Program-made: the position numbers and the translations under genes | DNA from: Drechmeria coniospora | Lineage: Eukaryota; Ascomycota; Sordariomycetes; Hypocreales; Ophiocordycipitaceae | Assembly: GCF_001625195.1 (NCBI RefSeq) | Contig: NC_054391.1 | Coordinates: forward strand, 7,637,157-7,701,156 | Length of the DNA stretch: 64,000 nt | Direction of reading: 5' to 3' | Notes under the pieces: model-generated | Databases searched by the model: none | Seen by the model: the letters and a program-made list of their open reading frames with translations, nothing else | Told to the model about the DNA's origin: nothing | Shown here: in pieces, positions 26,518-38,823 of the stretch | Layout: each line of letters starts with the position of its first letter | How positions within the stretch are numbered: the stretch's first letter is position 1

Positions 26518-26971
26518 CAGGGTCCCATATCAGAGGTCGCTTTGGTGCTGAAAAAGGCATGTTGCGGAACGGGAGATCTCCCTAGCCACCATTGGCAAGT
26601 TTGCCACTCATTCATTCATCGATCGAGAACGTCCATGGGACCAACAACCTTGAAGAATCCGTCGAGCGAGAGCCATGACCAAATTCGACCACTCTGCTTG
26701 ACTTGAGTGGTGAATGTTGCGCATTAACCAGTCCTAAGGCCAGTTGATCAAATTCAACAAATGAAAGTACAGTATTCCCACCCATGCACGGCTGAGGCAA
26801 TGCCCCACAGCATCTTTTACTTGAATACTGTAAAGGCGCCCGTTTACAATCGATCCCGACACCGGCAAACGCCCATCCACTTGCTGTGCACCTCATGACA
26901 TTTCACTTGCCCTTATCCACCCAGGTTGCTATTGCTCGGCTTCTGCGATGCGACTTGACCAGCATACTAGC
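26518..26971. other. Convergent space MO25/SNF12
   Basis: About 450 bp between two 3' ends, with no gene or repeat that I recognise. Confidence 0.4.
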
Positions 26972-28678
26972 CTAACGCTGCCTCGAGAGTAGAACGTTTA
27001 CGCTTTCGCGCGCGTTCTGGGTTGCCCAAACGCCGCCTGCACCACCCTTGCGCCACTCGTTACCGTAGGCACCTTCACCATCTTCTCTCGAAGCCTCACC
27101 CATGACTACCTCGAGATCACGTTTCTGGGAGCTGAGCCAACTGTTGAGGAATGGAGCTGGGTTTTCGCTCAAGGACGTAAAGAACGAGTGTTTGGCTTTT
27201 GAGCCAGCAATGTCCTGGACGAGATTGGCCAACTGCTCATCCAGGGCGCTGACTTCCTTCAGCACGTTTGCGTGCCGCGCATTGTTGATCAGTGGCTGCA
27301 GTTCCACGTGAAGCGGATCGTCAACTAGTACCTGTACATCGTATACGGTCGGTTGCGGATCTTTGTGAAATTCATTGTCGACACGAATCGTGTAAGCTAG
27401 GCGAATGGGCGGCAGCGGTCGGAGGTGTTGCGTCACATAGTCGCTGAGCAGGGGTATGTAGCCCACATCTCTGCCTACGACCTAATTGTAGGGGGTTAGC
27501 CGCAGATTTCATCCCCGACACGCCTTTCGTGTGTGCTGACCTGTTTCAAAAGCTCGTCACAGCGGAAGTTACGCTTCTCCTCGTCCTCTTGTAGGCCCCA
27601 GAGCCGGATGTACTCCCACAGGGCCAGGGTGGCTTCCTGTTGAGTGGCCTCGGACATATCCACCACCTCTGCCAACTCAGGGCTAAGCTGATACCGTTCG
27701 GGTGACTCGTGACGATGAAGGTTAACGATGATGTTTGCATTTTCGTCGCCATTGCGCTTAAAGGTTAACACATCGAAATCCGTTGCTTGTGGCTGACTCT
27801 CTGTTGGTTGGTTCTTCGAGGAGGCTTCCGGTTTTTTCCAGTCCACGTTAAGTTCAGAGGAAGTCCTGAACTTTGAGCAGTCAAAATCAACAGAAATACA
27901 TTTAAAAAAGTACGAGAGCCGGTGTTGCGCTGATTTGGCATGCGGTGACAATTTCTTCGTTAAGGATGGTTCGTCCTGCTCCATCTTATCCGCGCTTTGA
28001 GAGTCACCCACACGGAAATCTCTTTCGGAGTTGTTGGCTTCCAAGCCAGTCTGCTCGTCGTCGTCCAGGAGGCGCCCTTCGATGTTGACACGGTACGAGG
28101 CTTCCATGTTAGGAGTAAAGTCAAAAGCATCTACATTGAGGGTGTTGCCTTGCCAAATCTGATCCTCGGCAGTATTGCTGATCCATATCCTCAAGGTCTT
28201 GGTGAGCTGGAGGAAGACATGAGACGTGAGCAATGTCCTGATATTCTTGGGTGCAGACTGAACCCATACCTTAGCTGGACCTCGATTGAAATTTTCTGTC
28301 ACGTCAAGACGTTTTCGTGTGGTCGTCGCATCCAGAAGCCGCTCAAGATCTCTCAAGTGATTATATCGCTGAACTCCCTCAGAATCGATGATGCTGTCCT
28401 CAATGCCATCGGGTATATTCTTGTCAGTGGGTTTCCGACTACGACGCTTGGCCATCTCATTGGCATGAGCCTGGGCCTGCTGTTGCTGGGCTATCTGAAC
28501 TTGGGAAAGAGGTGCGGACGGGTGAGGGCCTGAAGACATCATCGGGCCTACTATCATTAGTACAATGCCGGCTGTCACGTAATAGATGGAACATGCCTAT
28601 CCCCCCACGGCGTTGGTTCTGCCCATGTGGAGAGCGCTGTGGTGCCTGCTGCGCGAATGAGCGATATTGAGGCTGCAT
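26972..28678 (-). CDS. SNF12: SWI/SNF chromatin-remodelling subunit Snf12 (SWIB domain)
   Basis: Homologue of yeast Snf12/Rsc6 and animal BAF60, a structural subunit of SWI/SNF remodelling complexes. Three exons are read on the minus strand: 28678-28579, 28529-27541 and 27481-26972, giving 532 residues. The N terminus is Gln-rich. A basic region KRRSRKPTDKNIPDGIED and the family segment VWVQSAPKNIRTLL lead into the SWIB domain (YQLSPELAEVVDMSEATQQE, ALWEYIRLWGLQEDEEKR), which continues across intron 2 into VVGRDVGYIPLLSDYV and LRPLPPIRLAYTIRVD. The C-terminal third is helical. The first intron is short (49 nt) with a weak GTGACA donor, so the first 34 residues are the least certain part. An extended acidic insert lies at about 190-220. 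Confidence 0.9.
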
Positions 28679-29683
28679 CTCGAAGAATTACGCCGTGCTT
28701 ATGGAAAGCATGCCTTGCGCGTGTGGTTTGCGATTCGAGTTAAAACATGATTCGGTCGCGTCGTGAGGTTCGTCGAGTCACGTGATATGAGAAGGCCCTT
28801 GCATTACTTGTACTTGTACTCCGTAGACTGTACTTACTGTAAGTAAGTACGGTAGCTCGGTTGGCTCTGCAGCTCCATTCATTCTTTATTTGAAGTTACG
28901 ATTGAATATTATTAACTGCTTTCTTCCAATTCCCAAATTTGATTTATTGAGCCTTGGACATGCATATCCTTGGATGGTTCAAAGAAACCTGACCCAATAA
29001 CGTAGAATCCAGGTCGTCACTTTCTCTTCTCTATACTCAGCGTATTGAACCTTCTAGCGCTTCATAAATGTAATAGTACAAAACCACATCCAAAAAAAGG
29101 GGTTACTAAGAATATAGTGATAACATACGATTTCGAGTAAAAATTGTCTATTTTATAATTAATCAAAGTTTTAAATATTACTTAGTATTTGATTCTTGAG
29201 TATTTTATCTTATTATTGCATTAATATATATAGGACATGCCAATAATTAAAATGTTTAGCTAGAAGAAAATGCAACTTAATTAGTTAAAATAGAAACATA
29301 TGATGATGTCTGAATTATTTGAAGCTAAGCCGTACATAACGGTAGAAGCGCAGTTAAAACGTAATTTGACTTCAGAGTACTCCATACAGTACTTCGAGAC
29401 GAGCTAGAGGGGCTGCCAAAATACTGATGTTTACTAAGTAGCCAAGGGGCATAGTGTTAGCTGGTATTGCTTTCTGTCCTCCCAACATTTCCCGTGTACA
29501 TGCCAGAGAGGCGCATGTCCGTCACTTACCTCCATGAGATTTACTGAGGCTTCCACCCTCGAAACATTGGCTTTCCTGTTTTAACTGCAGAGCCTAACTA
29601 TATCACAAAATAATATATTCTGCCCTCTGGTCGATTCTATAGAAATTGTGCGGCCGTCTGCATGTAGATACGACACCGCCGCC
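28679..29683. other. AT-rich intergenic segment
   Basis: Positions 28880-29400 are AT-rich with long runs of A and T and no conserved frame, like the block at 24.3 kb. No terminal repeats or target duplications could be made out. Probably decayed sequence plus the promoter of the SNARE gene. Confidence 0.4.
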
Positions 29684-30575
29684 ATGTCGAAATCGAACCA
29701 TCTCTTCCTGCTCGCTGACCATATCAAACTGCTATTGCTGGAACGGCAACGTTCGCAGAGTCTCGACCTTGACAGTGATACTCAAGAAGAACAGCTGTCA
29801 CGATCTTTGGAGCAGTTTCGTACTGGGCTCGCTACCCTGCGACAGGAGGAGGTGCGCATGACGCAGGCTGACGATGCCAAGTGAGTCAAAGTTGCGCGTG
29901 GATGTGGCCCATCGGCTCTCTTACGGAACCCCCCCCCCCCTTAAGTATTGGGCTGACCAACCACCAACCTCGCGTAGCGCAGTCATCGGCGTTACGGATG
30001 CACTGCCAATGCTCCAGAAGCAATTAGATGACCTGACAGCACAGTTTCATGGCTTCTCTACACCTTCATCAGAAGCAACCATCCACCAGGCCAATTCCGA
30101 GGAGCTAGCCGATGACTTTGCTCATGCGACTTCAACTACCACCAATAGGAAACCCAAAGCAGTTCGCTTCAGTGATCAACCACCTTCGCCAAATGCAGAG
30201 TTGTTTGGCTCCTACCGTGACTTCCCGGCCGACACAGATTCTGCTGGTTACCGCCAGGGAACTGAAGCCATCACCAACCAGCAGCTTCATGATTACCATT
30301 CATACATCTTGGATCGGCAAGACGAGCAGCTTGATCAGCTGGGAGAGTCCATCGGACGCCAACGAGAGCTGAGCATGCAGATCGGCAATGAACTCGACAA
30401 CCATGTCGCAATGCTAGATGACGTCGATACCGCCACTGACCGCCACCAGAATCGCCTTGACCGTGCCCGGGGGACGTTGGGCAAAGTGGCTAGAGGCGCT
30501 GGCGAGCACAAGCAAATGACGGTTATTGTTGTCCTCATCATAATTCTTCTGCTGTTAATTGCTATTCTGAAATGA
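29684..30575 (+). CDS. Qc-SNARE, syntaxin-8 type
   Basis: A tail-anchored SNARE that would act in endosomal or vacuolar membrane fusion. Two exons, 29684-29880 and 29978-30575, give 264 residues. The intron contains a run of 12 C. The SNARE motif is at about 175-235: ILDRQDEQLDQLGESIGRQR, then LSMQIGNELDNHVAMLDDVD, with Gln at the central layer. A 19-residue hydrophobic anchor at the very end (MTVIVVLIIILLLLIAIL) leaves one Lys in the lumen. The N-terminal region carries a helical block (LADHIKLLLLERQR). The pattern fits fungal Syn8-like proteins; Tlg1 is the alternative and cannot be fully excluded. Confidence 0.85.
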
Positions 30576-33500
30576 CGTGGATGGACCCGAGTAAGCGATC
30601 GACCTGGACTGGAGCGACGAGCAAGCCACCTTTTCTGCCTTCGTCGAGGGAGTTGGGCGCATTTCACGACTTGGCGTTGCGGTGTTGAACTTGCCAGGAT
30701 TAGTTGATAGGTACATAACTAATCCGAACTATTGATTTACGGTTGCTTGCTATCTCAAGGTTGTGATTCCTGGTAGCTCAACCTGAACGATAACAAGATA
30801 GGGAAAACGTTTAGGGGTTGGCAACTAGCTCCTGCGTACCGAGTCAGAACCGGAATTTCCTCGATGCACCTGGCAGTCTCGTACTAATCGATGCATCATT
30901 CACCAGTAATGACGGCTTGCATATGGCATCAGCCTCCTTCGAAATTCCTTCCAGATCCTCAAGGATATGTCACTTCCACACAGGGTGCCTGGTCCAGCCA
31001 TGTCGTCGCTCGTCTTAGCGGACCGGGCTTCATGAAACATTACTATCTCGTCGATATGATGCGACTGGGGTGCACCTCTCAGACGAGGCGGCCTTGCTCC
31101 AATCAGGTTGGGGCCAGCTGATGTATGCGACACACTATGGATGTTCGGGCTGGGCGTAGCTAAACGTCGCAGAGATCTCACGGCGCGCTGTCGACCAAAT
31201 CAACGACGTAGTCTGCGGCTACTGCGAGAGTTGCCAGGGCTGACCCTGATCATTTCGTGGTGGACCTGCAAAAAATCTCGAAGCGGAACGAATCTGTCTA
31301 GTGTTACCAGATTATGGTCATGTTGCCGCCTCAGCAGGGAATTATTGGCATGGCAGTCGACGAAAGGAGGCTTCGCAGTTCCACGAGTTGCTGTTGCCTG
31401 GTCTCGACATTGCATAGTTGCGCTGATATGCTTCATGCTGTACAGCACCGGTTGCCATTCAGATTCCTCCCAAGAGCCCAGTCCATCCAGACCCCGACTT
31501 GCCAACAAGTACAGTAATGTTGTTGCTGAAGAATTGCAAGCCCGGTGGACTAACATGACGATGGATAAGGTGCCTGACTAAGTCGGGGTCGTTCGTTTCT
31601 TGACGCTGGAGGGGTCATTGCCTAATATTTATACAGCGTCGGGTGAAGGAGGGGCCGTGACGACCATGTAGGGGGGGGGGGGGGGAGGCCTACAAAATAC
31701 GAGAAATTTTGAGGTGCTCGCACAATGTGTTTCTCATCTGTCGATGAGAGATGTGGCAGGATGTCGTGTTCCAATTCTACTGCAGCCCATCAAGATTAGT
31801 CGTGGTGAGACTTGTGGGTGATGAAATTGCACTTTGCGCCGTGTGTCGGTGGATGGGCATATTGACTGATTCACGAAGCAGGCTTTGAGGTATGAGGAAG
31901 GAAACGGTCACCAGATTAAGCTGTGGTCACCCAAGTGAGGCGTCGGTCTGTTTGATGCATCTATGGCAAGTTCCGAGTACCTGGCATGAGTTCGAGGACT
32001 ACGGAAATTATCAACGTAACCATACGTGCTTAATAGGTGGTTGTGTGCTCGTACCACTCGTAGCATAGCACTATGTCGTCTGCCTCCGTCTATTCGACAA
32101 CTGGATACTTGTATCTCTCCTGGCAATACCCTTGGTGCTGCCTCGTTCTTCAGTCAGACTGCGTTAACAACACCTACTAGGTGGTCCGCTCCGACCTCAG
32201 CTTCCAACATGCGACTTGGTAGGGAACAGGTACTGACTGTAGTGCCCGAAATTTGTATTTCTAATCCATTAAGCACGAAGGTACCAATCTACAGAACCGC
32301 GCAGAAGGCATCGACAAGCACAGAATCGTCTACATATCCCCAAGTACGCCAAAGTTTGGTGTCATGAATACGGAGTACTAAGTACATACTGTAACTTACG
32401 AAGTACGGAGTACATGGTTCTACGGAGTAAAATACTTATAATTCATGTAAATACGGTACTTAAGCACAGTAGGTGTAGTTGTTCAGTACGTACAACTTGC
32501 CCCGCATGTTCCCCTCCCCAATAACTCCGTATTCGTGCATCAGAGTATCAGCGGAACTGTGAAGCGGCAAGCCATAAATGAATTTCAAGGTACGGAGTAG
32601 TGGCTAGTTGGATTGCCGATTAACACAATGTATTTATTTATCTCCCTGACAGCTCTTATTGTACGAAGATCAAGTCATACTTATACTTGTTTGTACATGT
32701 AGCTACAAGTACTTGTATATTATTGTGTATTAGTGGGGTGGCAAACCTGTCGATTCACCTTGTACTCCCTACTCCGTAGTGGTAGCCAATCAAAGTTGAA
32801 TCGTCACTTTTGTCTGGTGTACTTCATACTCCGTACTTCCTGTACTGCAAGTACTTACACACAAGTACACATGGACACCATATAAGTATACATCAAGTCC
32901 TCCCAGCGATGTCCCAGTCCTGCATTGCCGTATTAGGGAAATCCATTCATCCAGCTCCTAACTGTAACCCTCGGTCGTTGTGCAGAAGTTCGTTTTACGA
33001 AGTGCCGGGGGCAGATTGGGTGGGTGAGCAGATAAGAATGCTTGTCAACAAGAATACCAACGTGGGGGCACCGAGTGGGCGAGGATCCGAATCAGAGACA
33101 TTTCAACTGTTGGTCATCCTAATATTCCATTGCTTCGCCTCATCCCCTTCTCCCATGCTTGCATCTCATGCGGTTTTTGAATGGCATGTGAATTTCCAAA
33201 GTATACAAGATTGTGTTTTTGTGTATGGACGCAAGACGGAACACCACAAGAGTCCAAGGGTAGTCACTGATTTTGCATGGGGGATTTGCTAATAAATCAA
33301 ACCCTTTCGCAAGTGATCGCACCTGTCGATATGCCGTACAAGTATGTTCGGTTTATGGTCCAGCAAAATAGCCCAACCTGCAAGGACTGAGAGGCCGTGG
33401 TAACTTGAGTCATGCCCCCCCCCATGCGTTTGTAATTCACACTTGGTCATGTACGCTGGTTGTCTAACCCACACTACAGCAAAGCAAGTACACCTGCACG

Positions 33501-33632
33501 CATAATCCACAGCCTTTGTTTAGTCCCTTAATCAAGATGTATGCGCACATCATAGCGCTGCCTGTATACATCACATGCAACGCAATACCATTACCACTCT
33601 CCGGTGTTGGTTGCTAACCGAAAACTTGACCG
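30576..33632. repeat. 3-kb gene-poor space with microrepeats and a G15 run
   Basis: Convergent space between the SNARE gene and the JmjC gene. No frame has a family signal. A run of 15 G lies at 31671-31685. The stretch 32370-32870 carries TACGGAGTAC, TACTTGTAC and related words. Frames of 110-160 codons at 31108-31581 and 32810-33292 look accidental. This is the longest gene-less space outside the decayed blocks. Confidence 0.5.
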
Positions 33633-36600
33633 TCAGTCTCGCAATCTGGCTCTCGCCCCGGCTCGTGCTCGCCCCCTGGGTCGACCTCTAGAGCCGCCTC
33701 GGCCTCTGACATCCCCACGGGTCTTGGAGCGTCCCACGGGGCCTGGACTGCGCCTTCCCGACGGAATATCGTCGTCCCCCGAGCTACTTGCAGAACGCGG
33801 TAACCCATTCTCAAGGCTGTTGTCGGTGTCTAAATCTGCGAGCCGAATGGCATTGGTACGGTTGCCCGATTGACTATCATCCTCCCGAGTCGACGTAGCT
33901 TTCCGAGATAGGATCTGGTTCTCCGAGGACGACGAGTCATTTGGCCCGTTACGAGAGGATCCGGGACGAACCCTGCTGGTCAGAGGTACCTCACCATGCG
34001 ATGATGGGATCTCAGCCATGGTCCTCTCGATTCTGACTGGCACAGGTAAGGCCGTATATGCCACAGGAGGGGTGCTTCGGGAGGCCCGCTTGCCAATTTT
34101 GAAGTTCTTGCCCTTGAGCGCCATTCGTTCTGCCATGGACATGTATTGATGGTTCAATGGCATGCTCCGCCTCCGTACTGATGGCTTGTGTGTCGCAGTA
34201 TCAGATCGCCTTGGGCGGCCCCTTCGTCTTGGGCCAGTTGTTACCTCCCGATCACTGGTATGAGATTCCCGTTCTGGCGGTGCCTCGACATCAGAGTCGG
34301 CCTCTGCTTCAAACTCTGCTGTCGCCGCGACGATGGTAGTGACACCGAAACGTCTGCTTCGTCGCAGCGGTACTTCCGTTGCTAGATTTTCCAATTGCAC
34401 GGCTATTTCAACCGCAATTTCATCATGTTCTTTGTCATTTCCACTAGCGTGTTGTGCCGCACCGGGAGCAGTTATTTCTGAGGCTGTCCGAGTCGCAAAG
34501 GCATCCGATCTTGGTGGTCGACCTCTACTTCTCCCGTTATTGGGGAAGTTCCTTGAGGGGGTGGACTGAGTCTCTTGAGCTTCTCCATCAATGGGCGAAC
34601 TCATTGCCAATGACTGCCTTTTCGGTGGCCTTCCTCGCCTTTTATGAACCTTGCCCATCGAAGCAAGCAGATCATTGCTTTGGGGTATATGATCCGTGAC
34701 AGCACCAATCGCGGCTCGTGTTAAGTCGTTATGGATAGGTTTCACGCCTGCCTCATGCTGCCTTGCTGACCGAGAGCTAGCATTATCGTCCTCCATGTCA
34801 TTCAGGTCTGCGTCCTCTGATTCTATGTAAGACGTCGTTGGCTTCGCATGTCGCAAGGCGGGTTCGTTGGCATCAACCATTTTTTGCCGCTTTTGCGATG
34901 CACCATCTGGATTTTCCCCGTGTAATTCCGATGACCGATGCGGTTGCAATTCAAAACCGGCACCATGGTCATGCACAGGTGTCATCGAGACAGCTGCGCT
35001 ATCGAAGAGAGCAGGATCCATACTCTCGAGTAAATCTGCTTGTTGGGCCAAGCGAGGCTTCTTGTGGTAGCTCTTTCCAACGACAAAGTCCGGGTCGTCG
35101 TTCTCTCGTCTAGCCTTCCTTTTGGCGGCTCGGATGGATTTCTGAACTACTTCAGGCACGTCCAGCTCAGGAAGTTTCATCGATTCAGCAGATGGGAGCT
35201 GATACGGATCAAACAGAATCTTGTCCGGCGTGTCATCTTGCTCGTAATAGCCCATACCAATTCTCTGGCGTACGAGCACAGTAGGGTCGGGATATGACGA
35301 AGTGTTGGGATCGACCGCGTCTGATGACCTAGCCAAGGCTTCAGCTTGAACGGGTAGTATTGTGCCCTCATCGTCATGGGCTAATTCTGCGCAAGTGGCA
35401 AAATCGCTTAACGATGATGCATGCCGGTCAACAATCTCGCTTTGATCGCCATACCCATTACCAGCTGAATGTTCAGTAGACATGATGTTGGTAACGCGGG
35501 CAGCGCCAGGACCACCCTCGTCATGGATTACCTGCTCGGCCTCCACTTGTCGCGTCAAATCTTGAGCTTTGGCACTGTCGGCTTGCTCCCTCAAACGCTG
35601 CATCCTGCGGCTATCCTTGCTCCTGCTTTCTTCTCCTACGGCTTTGAGCCAGGAGAGATTGTGAATGCGAAAGTCGACCAACGCCTCCACACTTCGGTCA
35701 TCCGCAATGGGTCGCGTGTCATGACCAAGCAGAGTATTCTTGGGGGTGTACGCATTTGGATTGCCTGACCGCCTGCAGCTGCCACAGCTGCAAATGCCAA
35801 GACACTTTGGGCACTGCCAATATTCATCCTCGAGAACTCTCTGGGGCATCATGTCGAAGGCCCTGTATAACACCCCGTAGCAGTAGCCTTCGGCGCATCC
35901 GGGATTCGTACACTCATGGACCCGGTAGCTGTAATCCTTGTGACAGCATACATGACATCTGCGAATATCGCCTTTCTTCTTCTTCCTTTTTGGCTTCTTT
36001 TTGACTTTGTCGCCGCCCACTCCCTGATCTGAGTCGCTTGGTGTCGGCTCACGTTCTGGTTTGGTGATATCCTTCCAAGGGCGCCGTCTCAATGCTTCCT
36101 GGCAGATTTGAGCCACCGATTTCTTTCCGGACTTTTGGCGAGCCACTTCGAAGGGAGGAGGAGACGATCCAACATCGATATAGCCATCGTTCATGATGAC
36201 CACTGCACGCCAGGATTCGTATTTGTCGACCAAATCTGTCCAAGTCCATTGCTCGCACCACTGAAGCCCCGAAAGGCACGCGCAGGATCTGCCCATGGCG
36301 TAACACTCCATGCAGACATCGTATGCGTCCTCCTCTCCGGTAACTAGTGTTCGGACGCATTGTTTGCAGGTCAGGAATCGGTTGAATATGTTCGACCGAC
36401 AATAGGAGCACGTAATGCAAGAATCAAAAGGCAGAAGCTCGACGTCCCTTTCCTTGAACAAGAATACCTCATCAACCAGAATCTCGGAATAGAGCCCCAG
36501 AAGTTTCCTGAATTCGCCAGTGAGCTGCTTGGCACGGGGCGAGTTTCGGACGAGGTCGTGGCCGATGCCTATGAAGCTAGTCTGCGTCACTTCCAAGTTC

Positions 36601-37846
36601 TCTTCCATTTTCCGCAGTTCTGCATGGTATTTCTGGAGGGTGAAATAGACGATAGCTTTGTTCTTGTACTGTTCATCGCGGCAAACGAGCCTTGCTTTGG
36701 GCAGTGCCTCATGCAGGGCAAGGTCGAGTGATTCGGTGGTTGTACGGTTCCAAGCCACCTTCATGGTTCGAGTTCCCCTGTTCCAGACTTGGTGGGCGGC
36801 AAGTGGGGGGATGAGAATGAAATCGCCAGGGCGTTGCTCGACAATATAGACGTCAAAGGGAGCTTTCTTCCAGGCGTTAATCTGCGCAAAGTGCTTCTCG
36901 ATTTCAATGTCATGGCCAAGCATTGAAAGGAAGTATTCGCGAACAACCTCCCGGTCTTTGCTCTCTGTCATGAACCAGATGGAGCTTCCACGCTTTTCGC
37001 CTGCCCCATCGCCCGACGCCTCTATCATTATGTTTTGACCAATCGAGGCGCACATCTCACGATGCGCAGGTGTGTATGTGCCTTCGTGACCGATATAGCA
37101 CATAAGGTTCTCCGCGCGCATCTCCTCCGGCAGACTTGACATCAGGTCACCTGCCGGAGCAGCGGTGGTCTCGCCACGAAACGCGTCGTCATCTTGGCAA
37201 CCGCTCCCACCAGTGGTGGTGACATTCTCATTCAGATAGAAAAGGCTGGGATGAATTACTCTCTGCAAGGCATCGCGCCATTCTGGCGGGCAATCGATGT
37301 CTTTGAGATACAGCCTCTGTCTGCGCTCGTCTCGGTAGGTATGAGGCGTCCACTGGTTTGTAAGTTGCTTCATTGACCGCAGATAATGCCCAGTTGTCAT
37401 TGGAATATCAGTCGCCGCCGGGATGTCGCGAACGTTCTCCTCTATTGCAGATTTCAACGGTGAGAAGCAGAAGAAGGAGGGGGGAGGGGGGGTGACAAAC
37501 GCTTCTTGTCATAGGTGTTTTCCATCCACTTGGCACTGAACAGCCAGGTGGGAAGGACCACATCCCATCCATCGATGACGAGGGGTTTTCCACCAACAAT
37601 TACGTGTGTATGGACCAGCCTTTCAAACTCATGCTGTCCAAGACTTCGGATCTGTGCGCGAGAGACACGCTGAACCCATTTAAAGTTGGGCGTTTGGTCA
37701 ACCAAGCCGTGCAAGTCGAGATCAGGCGGTATGGGGTCGAACTTTGCTTGTGGATGAAGCGAAGTCGGCATATTTGAGGGATCTCGACATATAACACCCA
37801 GGCCAGCGTCTTCGGGGAGATGTGATGCTGCCAGACAGTTGTTCAA
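33633..37846 (-). CDS. JmjC-domain protein with 4CXXC zinc finger and AT-hooks
   Basis: A large nuclear protein with the layout of a histone demethylase. Two exons on the minus strand, 37846-37501 and 37441-33633, give 1384 residues from the first ATG of exon 1; an in-frame ATG at 37771 is also possible. A JmjC domain spans about 225-345. It contains iron-ligand candidates in TPAHREMC (His242, Glu244) and a second His at about 332 in PPLAAHQVWN. Cys-rich clusters follow at about 458-503 and at 611-672 (CHVCCHKDYS...CPKCLGICSCGSC), the latter of zf-4CXXC_R1 type. The C-terminal half is disordered and carries three AT-hook-like cores (RRGRPPK, SRGRPPR, RRGRPRR) and an Arg/Gly-rich end. Exact histone target is unknown. 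A further 5' exon cannot be excluded. Confidence 0.88.
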
Positions 37847-38823
37847 GCAGCATTTGGTCAGTGAACAAGCTTACAGGAGTAGTATCCGATAGATGAGTAG
37901 GTTCGGACGCGATGACGACACCAAAAGTCTTGGTCTCGTATTGAAATCGACACCGATATGCCCTCCACACAACCTAGGCAGTGGCGACAGGCGCTGGTCT
38001 GAGGCGATTTGCTAAAGTTGAAGCTATAGTGAAGGTTGTCATGCCTGCTGCTAAGCAATCTAGACCAATGCTGGCCCTTCACGACTGACATCACGTGATG
38101 GTCGGTGCCTGGGGATGTGGCTGGGCACCACCGTAATCTTCCTCGAGTGGCGCGCTCTTTGGTTTTGCTGCTAGGTTGTTAACCCTGTACTTGTACTCCG
38201 TACTGTACAGTACTTACAGGAACTCCGTACCTAGTACACATGTGAAGGTGGATTCTCAGCACCTTACTCTGTACTTTACATGTAATACAGGCTACAAGTA
38301 ACTGTATCTTGAAGTACTTCAGTACTTCCAAGGAAGTACTCCGTAAATACAGTACTTATTACTCCGTACTTGTACACACAAAGGCTACAATACTACTCCG
38401 TACTCCGTAGTACAGTATTACACTTTTAGGTGGGGCGTGGCACGATTACTGTAAATATACGGAGTATTAATTACTTGTACAGTACGGAGTACGGAGTACG
38501 GAGTAAGTAGTTGTACTTAACTTGTACTCCGTACTTACAGTACATGTGCATCCGTTAAATGTCTTGGCGCTTGTTGCAGGCATTTTCAACCCTTTACCCT
38601 TCCGTCATCGCAGGAGAGCAGGTTTTGACTAATTGACGAACTGTTGTTAGATGACCAATGTTGTGACATGAAATTTTCGTCGAAACTAGGCAGGGCGATA
38701 AGAGCGCATGATTACACTTTTGCGCGAGGAAGGGAACAGGTGAGTATTTCTGTTCCTGAAGCGAGGCTTCCTCACATCCGTCCTCGTCCAGTAGTTGATG
38801 GTCTACCTAGCCATTGCTTGACA
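37847..38823. repeat. Divergent promoter region with microrepeats
   Basis: Between the JmjC gene and COQ2. The stretch 38180-38545 is packed with TACTCCGTA, GTACTTGTAC and TACGGAG words, including a perfect three-unit heptamer tandem at 38483-38503. No gene supported, although the COQ2 frame stays open upstream to 38644. Confidence 0.55.

Noticed and set aside
31108..31581. 157-codon plus frame and 118-codon minus frame in the 30.6-33.6 kb space
   Set aside because: They overlap on opposite strands, neither shows a domain, splice pattern or compositional sign of coding.
32810..33292. 160-codon plus-strand frame
   Set aside because: Begins inside GTAC microrepeats and has no conserved content.
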